The notes below the pieces were generated by a model. That model saw only the letters and a list, made by a program, of their open reading frames with translations. It made no database searches and was not told the DNA's origin. A stretch of 5,291 bases of DNA from Planctomycetaceae bacterium (GTDB lineage Bacteria > Planctomycetota > Planctomycetia > Pirellulales > JAEUIK01), in contig WGDQ01000584.1 of the NCBI GenBank assembly GCA_015493185.1, positions 1 to 5,291 of the forward strand, in the 5' to 3' direction. Position numbers and translations under genes: made by a program. This document shows positions 1 to 4,598 of the stretch, one piece after another; position 1 is the first letter of the stretch, and each line of letters begins with the position of its first letter.

Positions 1-77
1 CGACCGGCACTGGCCTGCAAGTCGGCCGAGCAGGCGGTCACGCCGAAACACATGGCCGTTACAAGAGGGCGGTGCCG
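1..77. other. Left-edge sequence beyond the hisI stop; possible start of another minus-strand gene
   Basis: Too little sequence to assign. On the minus strand an ATG at 53-51, 24 bases past the hisI stop, opens a frame that stays open for 17 codons to the window edge (beginning MCFGVTACSADLQ). It could be the N-terminus of a gene following hisI, but no family is recognisable. On the plus strand a frame entering from the left ends with a TGA at 81-83 and could instead be the tail of a convergent gene. An inverted repeat, GCCTGC at 13-18 and GCAGGC at 30-35, lies here, without a T-run that would make it a clear terminator. Confidence 0.2.
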
Positions 78-527
78 CTATGAATTCCGATAAACGTTCC
101 GCGGATCGAAGATTCGCTGGTCAACGATTTTGGCCGGCCGAGGCTCGATGCGGCGGAAGAAGCAGCTTTCATATCCTTCGTGGCACGCGGCGCCTCCGAT
201 TTGTTCGACCTTTAGCAAGATCGTGTCGGCGTCGCAGTCGATGTAAATTTCTCGCACACGTTGGATGTTGCCGCTTTCTTCGCCTTTGCGCCATAGCCGG
301 CGGCGACTGCGACTGTAGTAAACCGCGTGACCGGTTGCCACCGTTTCGGCGTAGGCCTCGGCATTCATATAAGCCAACATAAGCACTTTGCCGGTTCGCA
401 CGTCCTGCGCAATAGCCGGAAGCAGCCCTTCGCCTCGCGAAAAGTCGGGGGCCACGTCGGCTTCAGGGGCGTTTTCCTCTGACGCGGCGCTTTTATCATC
501 TACAGATTCGGAGTCGGTTTCTGACAT
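78..527 (-). CDS. hisI: Phosphoribosyl-AMP cyclohydrolase (HisI)
   Basis: This cytoplasmic metalloenzyme of histidine biosynthesis opens the adenine ring of phosphoribosyl-AMP to give ProFAR, the step after phosphoribosyl-ATP pyrophosphatase. The 149-residue product matches the family along the whole core: LMLAYMN (about 49-55), YYSRSRRRLW (70-79), WRKGEESGN (79-87), DCDAD (97-101) and ACHEGYESC (114-122). By family knowledge the three Asp residues 97, 99 and 101 bind Mg2+, and Cys98, Cys115 and Cys122 form the Zn site; all are present. The protein ends soon after the core, so it is monofunctional, without a fused HisE domain. Residues 1-26 are an extra Ser/Glu/Asp-rich leader before the conserved PDFSRGEGLLPA. 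The ATG at 527 has only a distant GAGAG about 14 bases upstream, so the true start could lie slightly downstream. It is divergent from the glycosyltransferase gene, and no other his gene is visible. Confidence 0.96.
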   Translation of the reverse strand: MSETDSESVDDKSAASEENAPEADVAPDFSRGEGLLPAIAQDVRTGKVLMLAYMNAEAYAETVATGHAVYYSRSRRRLWRKGEESGNIQRVREIYIDCDADTILLKVEQIGGAACHEGYESCFFRRIEPRPAKIVDQRIFDPRNVYRNS

Positions 528-732
528 CGGAATTCAACGCTCTCGCACGAATGGAACACCTTGCGATTTTCAGTGAGTACTTTCAGCTATCCCACACGAA
601 GAAAACGCCTGTTGATGTCCGCATGAGCATTTTCTTTCCACTGAATGCGTTGGGCCTCGCCGCACGGCAACGTCGTTTCCGGGTTGCTTCTTCGGCCAGT
701 CATCCCGCTATGGGTAGCTGCCACTCGCGTGT

Positions 733-763
733 GCAGCACCGCTCGTGGCAACGAGGCGGCTGC
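733..763. other. Stem-loop, 12 base pairs with two bulges
   Basis: The arms are GCAG (733-736), a two-base bulge CA, then CCG and CTCGT (739-746). A GGCA tetraloop (747-750) follows, then ACGAG (751-755), a single bulged G, CGG (757-759) and CTGC (760-763). All pairs are Watson-Crick. This is the best structured element in the hisI/glycosyltransferase gap. The right arm runs directly into GCCTC at 762-766, which can alternatively pair with GAGGC at 753-757 or at 782-786, so competing folds are possible. No T-run follows on either strand, so it does not look like an intrinsic terminator. Function unknown. Confidence 0.4.
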
Positions 764-853
764 CTCTCGAAGGGGCTTGCCGAGGCAGGCGACGAACCCT
801 ACTCATCGCAAGGGAAACGGTTTCGGGAAATGTCCTTCGTTTTCCGAGTGGTT

Positions 854-880
854 GTGCCGGTTTTTTCCATTGTGCGGCAC
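854..880. other. Inverted repeat GTGCCG / CGGCAC
   Basis: A perfect 6-base stem, GTGCCG at 854-859 and CGGCAC at 875-880, encloses a 15-base loop that contains a run of six T (861-866). The neighbouring CCGGTT (857-862) can alternatively pair with AACCGG (894-899), so two exclusive foldings are possible. It could be part of a non-coding transcript, an operator-like palindrome, or chance in GC-rich DNA. Confidence 0.25.
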
Positions 881-913
881 TGCGAGCCAGCATAACCGGG
901 CTGTTCGCGACTG

Positions 914-940
914 GCCAGCCGCCTAAATCGCCAGCCGCCT
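914..940. repeat. 11-base direct repeat with 16-base period
   Basis: GCCAGCCGCCT occurs at 914-924 and again at 930-940, separated by AAATC. Only two copies are present. It lies in the non-coding gap and may be a small local duplication. Confidence 0.6.
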
Positions 941-1132
941 CACAATCGCAAGATGTGCCAGGGTCCGCACAACGTGGTTGCGAGAGACTGAAGTAGAGCT
1001 GCCGCGTGGCGGTTGCCGATGTTTTTTGACGATCTATTCGCCGCCAAGCGGCTGCTTCCCGTCTCGCTGACAGCGCGGTCGGGATAGCCGTCGACGCACC
1101 AAGCTCGCTTCTCCCTCCTGGTTGAACAAAAC

Positions 1133-1915
1133 ATGCACGACGACTCCCGTAGTTTGAGCGCCTGCCTCGTCGTTCGCGATGCCCAGGGTGTATTGGAGCC
1201 GATGATCGACCGGCTTCTGGAAGCCGTGGCCGACCTCACATCGCAGTTCGAGGTGGTGCTGGTCGATGACGCTTCTCACGACGCAACTCCCGAGATGGCC
1301 CATGTGCTGGCTAGCCGGTATCCGCAAATTCGGCTGGTGCGTTTGAACCGACCGCTGGGCTACAAGGCTGCCCTGCGACAGGGCCTTTCTCGTTCGCGAG
1401 GCCAGGTGTTGCTGTACGCCGATCAGCCGGGACGCATTCCCTCAGCACAGCTTCACCAGGCATGGGAACTCGCCGGACATGTCGACGCTGTTTTTGCTCG
1501 ACAGCGGCCCCGATCGATCTCTCAACGTCTCGGACGCGAATCGTCTTCGGCCGATGCCGGTCTTTTCTTCGGCACCGCTCTGCAAGATGTCAGCGGTCCG
1601 GCAACCAACCAGCAAGGCAACCTCATACGGTCGCGGCGTGGGGCTCATGGCGGCGGCTTTCAGATGATTCGACGCGACGTGCTGGAAAAGCTCCGTTGGT
1701 TGCCGCTTCAGCGCGTCGAGCTCATGGTGGCACTCTCTGAGAGAGGTTATGATTGGGTCGAGTTGGACGCCCTGCGGCGTCGGGCATCGTCGCCGGCGTC
1801 GCAGGCGGTGCGTGCCGCACCTGCACAGAAGGCGCCCCACACCAACCGGCAGCGGCGCGGCGCGAAGCGGCCCAACTACCTCGACCGTTTGAAACGATTT
1901 GCCTTGGGCGAATAA
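1133..1915 (+). CDS. Glycosyltransferase family 2-like protein (GT-A fold), degenerate DxD motif
   Basis: The 260-residue protein resembles GT2 enzymes, which move a sugar from a nucleotide-sugar donor to lipid or polysaccharide acceptors. Seen in the sequence: an N-terminal strand SLSACLVVRD (7-16) where GT2 proteins begin, the nucleotide-binding strand VVLVDDASHDAT (41-52), LGYKAALRQGLSRSRG (75-90), and a GGGFQMIRRDVLEKL segment (173-187) typical of the distal half. The metal-binding DxD position reads YADQPG (95-100): Asp97 is kept but the second Asp is Pro99. There is no membrane segment, so the protein should be cytosolic or peripheral. The last 45 residues are Arg/Lys-rich and low in complexity. 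The ATG at 1133 lacks a clear Shine-Dalgarno site, but an in-frame TAG at 1085-1087 and the immediate start of the fold support it. Its stop is 17 bases from the next gene, suggesting an operon. The acceptor cannot be predicted, and with the altered DxD it may be catalytically altered. Confidence 0.82.
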   Translation: MHDDSRSLSACLVVRDAQGVLEPMIDRLLEAVADLTSQFEVVLVDDASHDATPEMAHVLASRYPQIRLVRLNRPLGYKAALRQGLSRSRGQVLLYADQPGRIPSAQLHQAWELAGHVDAVFARQRPRSISQRLGRESSSADAGLFFGTALQDVSGPATNQQGNLIRSRRGAHGGGFQMIRRDVLEKLRWLPLQRVELMVALSERGYDWVELDALRRRASSPASQAVRAAPAQKAPHTNRQRRGAKRPNYLDRLKRFALGE

Positions 1916-1919
1916 CGGC

Positions 1920-1923
1920 GGAG
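1920..1923 (+). promoter_or_regulatory. Shine-Dalgarno site selecting the TTG start of the oxidoreductase
   Basis: GGAG lies nine bases before TTG at 1933, just after the TAA (1913-1915) of the upstream gene. It is the reason for preferring the TTG start over the in-frame ATG at 1753, which lies deep within the glycosyltransferase gene. Confidence 0.55.
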
Positions 1924-1932
1924 ACCGAAGCG

Positions 1933-3021
1933 TTGCCTTGCCAGGCGGCTGTTGTTGGCACGGGTGGCTGGAGCGAGGTCCATCTCCAAGCTCTTTCCGA
2001 GAGTCCGCACGTCGATGCCGTTACCCTAGTGGGCCGCAACCGACAGCGGTTGAGCGATCTCGCAGATCGCTTCGCGATTGTCCGGCGAACAGAAACCGAG
2101 CTGCAACGTGTGCTGGAAGAGCCAGCAATCTCGCTGGTACACGTCGTCTTGCCGCATCATCTCCACGCGCCAACCACAATCGCGGCGCTTCGTGCGGGAA
2201 AGCACGTCATCTGCGAGAAACCCGGCGCACTGCGGCCGGCAGACCTCGACGAAGCCATCGAAACAGCGAAGTCGGTTGGCCGACGGCTGTTTATCACACT
2301 GAACCAACTGTACAACCCGGTCGCCCAACGCGTGGCCGCACTGGTTCGGCATGGCATGTTGGGGCGGGTATTTCTGTCGGTTGAAAACGCATATTCCAAC
2401 GCGGCCCGCAACTATCGTGATCCTCACGCGTGGCGCACAACGATCGACCGCGCGGGCGGCGGCATATTGATCGACGGCGGATTCCACATGGTGTATCGGC
2501 ACCTGTCTTATTTGGAACCCTACGGATGGCCACGTTGGGTATTGGCCGATGCTGCCCAACTGAACATTGTGCCCTCCGGCGCCGCCGTGGGCGACCGCGG
2601 TGAAGACTGCGTATCGATCACGGTCGGCTACGAATCGTCGTTACGAGTCCAATGGTCGCATGCCTGGACGCTTGCTGCGAATGTTCGCCGCAACCGCCAG
2701 AACTTTCTGGCAGGCACCGACGCCACACTGGAGCTGACTGACGACCCCGATAAACCGCTGCTGCTTCATCATGCAGCCAACTCGTCCGAAACTATCGACG
2801 TGGAAACGTGGCCCCAAACGCCGGCTGACACTACCCGGGTGTGTTTGCTCGACTATCTCGATTGTCTCGCAACCGGACGCCAGCCACGGCGGGCTCGTCT
2901 CGCATTGGCCCGGCAGGCCCTGGCCGTGATCACCGCCGCATATGAATCGAGCCGATGCGGTGCGCGCGTCGATCTTCCGGCTGGCGATGTCAAAGGCACC
3001 GGCAGCGGCAGCTCACGCTAG
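1933..3021 (+). CDS. Gfo/Idh/MocA-family NAD(P)-dependent oxidoreductase
   Basis: This soluble dehydrogenase family acts on sugars, inositols and related polyols with NAD(P). Counting from TTG 1933 the product has 362 residues, the usual family size. The N-terminal Rossmann strand is AAVVGTGGWSEVHL (5-18), the second strand DAVTLVGRN (28-36), and the signature CEKPGAL (94-100) carries the expected EKP lysine, Lys96. The C-terminal half has AGGGILIDGGFHMVYRHL (174-191), matching the family's GGGxLxDxGxH motif with His185; the Asp usually three residues after that His is Tyr188. The in-frame ATG at 1753 would add 60 Arg/Ala-rich residues encoded inside the upstream gene and unlike the family, whereas TTG at 1933 places the start just before the Rossmann fold. 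It is probably translated from the same mRNA as the glycosyltransferase, so a role in modifying a sugar for a surface glycan is a reasonable inference. The exact substrate is unknown. The last dozen residues are Gly/Ser-rich. Confidence 0.9.
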   Translation: MPCQAAVVGTGGWSEVHLQALSESPHVDAVTLVGRNRQRLSDLADRFAIVRRTETELQRVLEEPAISLVHVVLPHHLHAPTTIAALRAGKHVICEKPGALRPADLDEAIETAKSVGRRLFITLNQLYNPVAQRVAALVRHGMLGRVFLSVENAYSNAARNYRDPHAWRTTIDRAGGGILIDGGFHMVYRHLSYLEPYGWPRWVLADAAQLNIVPSGAAVGDRGEDCVSITVGYESSLRVQWSHAWTLAANVRRNRQNFLAGTDATLELTDDPDKPLLLHHAANSSETIDVETWPQTPADTTRVCLLDYLDCLATGRQPRRARLALARQALAVITAAYESSRCGARVDLPAGDVKGTGSGSSR

Positions 3022-3048
3022 CCGCTCCGCGCCGTCGCGCGTGGTGGC
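3021..3048. terminator. GC-rich hairpin in the convergent gap; possible bidirectional terminator
   Basis: CGCGC (3028-3032) pairs perfectly with GCGCG (3037-3041) around the loop CGTC. Beyond one mismatch the stem continues for six pairs, 3021-3026 with 3043-3048, including two G-T pairs on the plus strand. It sits exactly at the oxidoreductase stop, in the 45 bases between two convergent genes, where a terminator is expected. No T-run follows on either strand, so it is not a canonical intrinsic terminator. Confidence 0.35.
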
Positions 3049-3066
3049 TGCTTCGAGTTGAGCAGG

Positions 3067-3966
3067 TCATGCTGGCATGCGGAACACAGCCAATTGGGGC
3101 AGATGATCGCTCAGGGCGAATGCATTCGGATCGGCTGTGTTCACGCGGAATGCTCCTTCGAAAAGCGGCCGCGACTCCACGACCCGCTCGGCAATCGGCC
3201 CAGCGGCCAGCACATAGTCGATGCGCCGGCTTGGCCGATCCGCTTTGATGGTGAACCCCTCGCCCTGACCAACCTTGGCAAACGTATCGACCCAGCCCGC
3301 CTGCTCCCAAAGAGGATACTCGGGAGGTGTTGGCGTATGATTCAAATCGCCCAAGAGCAACATCGATCGTTGTGCCTCCAGGTCGGGTCGCATGACGCGA
3401 ATCATTTCGCGAATCTCACGAAGGCGGATTTCTGGTGCTGGTGCAGGATGCAAATGGGCCGAATGCACGATAAGCGGCTCGCCATCGTCTAGCCGAATGA
3501 CGGCCCGCCCCCAGTGCCGCGTGAACAACTCGGCAGGGCGCATACGTCCTGCCAGGGGAACATTGGCTGACTCGACGATTTCATAGCGACTCAGCAGCGT
3601 GCCAGGCCAGTTTCCGCCACTCGGAAACCGAACGTAATGCATTGCAAGTCGTTCGGCGATTTGCCGCACAACCGCCTCGCTGGGCGACTCGGAAAAGTTG
3701 ATGATATCCGGATCGTAGAGCGCTAGCTCCAGCGAGAGACGTTCGGCCATCTGCCCTTTCGCCACAGCCCGTTTGGCGAGCGGCCGATCGTGAGGCCAGC
3801 CAGCGCAGGCGTAAATGTTGTAGGCGATCACACGGAGCGGCCGATCCTCTGGCTTTTGCGACGCAAACACTGCTGGCAGCGTTGCACTACTGGTCACAAA
3901 CCCCCCCACACCAGTACGAGCCAAAAAAGCTCGGCGGGCAATTACGTCACGGGGAGAAGCCGGCAC
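3067..3966 (-). CDS. Tat-exported endonuclease/exonuclease/phosphatase-family protein
   Basis: The 299-residue product has the DNase I-like fold shared by nucleases, sphingomyelinases and inositol-polyphosphate phosphatases, all metal-dependent phosphodiester or phosphomonoester hydrolases. The N-terminus carries a twin-arginine signal, ARRAFLARTGVGGF (10-23), with a hydrophobic stretch and a plausible cleavage after VFA (33-35), so it is probably exported folded. The fold's key residues are visible: Asn50 (VIAYNIY), Glu93 (INFSES), His171 (HSAHLHP), Asp207 and Asn209 (LLLGDLNHTP), Asp250 (RRIDYVLA) and Asp287-His288 (LSDHLP). The start is GTG at 3966, with purine-rich AAAGGGAAAGG directly upstream. 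It converges on the oxidoreductase gene, and upstream lies a 401-base gap, so it is probably its own transcription unit. Lipid, nucleic-acid or other phosphoester substrates are all possible; the sequence does not decide between them. Confidence 0.92.
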   Translation of the reverse strand: MPASPRDVIARRAFLARTGVGGFVTSSATLPAVFASQKPEDRPLRVIAYNIYACAGWPHDRPLAKRAVAKGQMAERLSLELALYDPDIINFSESPSEAVVRQIAERLAMHYVRFPSGGNWPGTLLSRYEIVESANVPLAGRMRPAELFTRHWGRAVIRLDDGEPLIVHSAHLHPAPAPEIRLREIREMIRVMRPDLEAQRSMLLLGDLNHTPTPPEYPLWEQAGWVDTFAKVGQGEGFTIKADRPSRRIDYVLAAGPIAERVVESRPLFEGAFRVNTADPNAFALSDHLPQLAVFRMPA

Positions 3967-3971
3967 GGGAA

Positions 3972-3982
3972 CCTTTCCCTTT
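3972..3982 (-). promoter_or_regulatory. Shine-Dalgarno region of the exported phosphoesterase
   Basis: On the minus strand AAAGGGAAAGG precedes the GTG start by five bases. It contains two overlapping purine-rich ribosome-binding candidates (AAAGG at five bases, AAAGGG at ten) and supports GTG as the start, which also places the twin-arginine motif at residues 11-12. Confidence 0.5.
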
Positions 3983-4151
3983 CGAACAAGATCAACGAAC
4001 GTTTTATCTCTATAACGTCAGCGCACACCGCTTGGTCTTCTATTACTTATCGCGCAACTGCTGCCGCCACATCGCACGGGGCGACAATCCCATTCCCCAT
4101 TTCAAAAAACGGGCTTGCATTGAAAAGCACGCCGCGGAAAGTGGCGTCTAT

Positions 4152-4190
4152 AGAAACAAAAGAAACAAATGCGCGTGCGGGCGCTTTTTT
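4152..4190. terminator. Small GC hairpin with T-rich sequence on both flanks; candidate bidirectional terminator
   Basis: GCGC (4171-4174) and GCGC (4181-4184) pair around the six-base loop GTGCGG. On the plus strand six T (4185-4190) follow. On the minus strand the stem is followed by A then TTTGTTTCT-type T-rich sequence, produced by two perfect tandem copies of AGAAACAAA at 4152-4160 and 4161-4169. The orientation fits termination of the minus-strand methyltransferase/small-ORF transcript about 180 bases after the small ORF's stop. The four-base core stem is short, so support is modest. Confidence 0.35.
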
Positions 4191-4367
4191 GCCGAAGAAC
4201 CCGAGCACCGTTTTTTCCCGGAAGGGGGGCATCGCCCCTCGCCTGCATCGGTCGATATAGGTTCGAAAACATTCTTCACAACGGAGCGGTTCCACTATAC
4301 GATCGCGCGTCGCGCACAGCCAGTGCACGGTTCTGGCCAGGACGCGATGCCGCCGTTGGCCGGCGCG

Positions 4368-4583
4368 TCAGGATAGGGGTGTCGCAGGCACCGCCGTCAG
4401 ATCGGCCAACGAGGGGAACGAGGCCATTTCGATCGCTGGCAGCAACGCAAGGCTTTCGTGCCAGCGTTCGCTGCCGCCCGTTGCGGAAACTGGTTCGCTC
4501 ATTGCTGGCCAACCACATGGCCCATGCTGCGACGCCGATTCCGGTTCCATCTCGATAAAGTCAGCTACGGCGGGGTCGTACAT
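4368..4583 (-). CDS. Small hypothetical protein, 71 residues, behind the methyltransferase
   Basis: I do not recognise the family. The frame starts at an ATG 15 bases past the methyltransferase stop on the same strand, with AGGG eight bases upstream, so coupling to the methyltransferase transcript is plausible. The product (beginning MYDPAVADFIEMEPES) is mildly acidic, Pro/Ala/Ser-rich, has one Cys, and shows no signal peptide or membrane helix. About two thirds of its codons end in G or C and rare codons are few, as expected for a gene in GC-rich DNA. An overlapping minus-strand frame (4276-4518) is Arg-rich and less gene-like. An imperfect inverted repeat (GACGCG 4341-4346 with CGCGTC 4364-4369) lies at its stop codon. 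It could be a real small protein, the remnant of a longer gene, or chance; the position and ribosome site tip it to possible gene. Confidence 0.4.
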   Translation of the reverse strand: MYDPAVADFIEMEPESASQHGPCGWPAMSEPVSATGGSERWHESLALLPAIEMASFPSLADLTAVPATPLS

Positions 4584-4598
4584 CGGGATAACCCTTGC

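Larger units (their letters stand above)
528..1132. other. 605-base divergent gap with no convincing gene, rich in stem-loops
   Basis: This gap separates hisI (leftward) from the glycosyltransferase gene (rightward), so promoters for both should lie in it. Open frames exist on both strands, but their translations are Arg/Ser/Pro/Cys-rich, overlap one another and show no recognisable motif. I see several inverted repeats: a long stem at 733-763, GCCTC 762-766 with GAGGC 782-786, CGGGAAA 824-830 with TTTTCCG 840-846 (one G-T pair), GTGCCG 854-859 with CGGCAC 875-880, and GCCGC 1040-1044 with GCGGC 1048-1052. A TTGACG at 1026-1031 resembles a -35 box, but no good -10 follows at the right distance. 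No known structured RNA was recognised. Confidence 0.5.
3967..4367. other. 401-base gap without a convincing gene, AT-richer on its left side
   Basis: This stretch should hold the promoter of the exported phosphoesterase and the end of the methyltransferase transcript. Roughly 3980-4200 is visibly AT-richer than the flanking genes, with several A- and T-runs. GGGGC (4226-4230) and GCCCC (4234-4238) form a tight hairpin without a T-run. On the minus strand TTATAG and GATAAAA occur 40-50 bases before the GTG at 3966 and could be part of a promoter, but no matching -35 box is clear. A minus-strand frame at 4047-4328 contains one CxxC (in RCEECF) but is not convincing as a gene. Confidence 0.45.

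Noticed and set aside
551..926. Overlapping plus-strand frames of 93-114 residues in the hisI/glycosyltransferase gap
   Set aside because: Translations are rich in Arg, Ser, Cys and Pro, overlap one another in different frames, lack a ribosome site, and show no recognisable motif.
1001..1027. CCGC / GCGG hairpin followed by six T as an intrinsic terminator upstream of the glycosyltransferase
   Set aside because: The T-run begins nine bases after the stem and there is no plus-strand gene upstream to terminate.
1442..1840. 132-residue open frame antisense to the glycosyltransferase
   Set aside because: Arg/Cys-rich translation without motifs, fully overlapped by the GT2 frame.
1753..1932. N-terminal extension of the oxidoreductase from ATG 1753
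   Set aside because: It overlaps the glycosyltransferase coding sequence, is Arg/Ala-rich, and precedes the normal start of the Rossmann fold; TTG 1933 with a Shine-Dalgarno site fits better.
2026..2559. 177-residue open frame antisense to the oxidoreductase
   Set aside because: It lies wholly inside a well-supported conserved gene, and its translation shows no family motif; a shadow frame in GC-rich DNA.
4255..4275. GGTTCGAAAAC, reminiscent of a tRNA T-loop
   Set aside because: No acceptor, anticodon or T-stem pairing could be found around it.
4047..4328. 93-residue minus-strand frame with a CxxC (RCEECF), considered as a zinc-ribbon protein
   Set aside because: Only one CxxC pair is present without a matching second knuckle, the start is a GTG without a clear ribosome site, and the second half runs through A/T-runs and hairpins that look non-coding.
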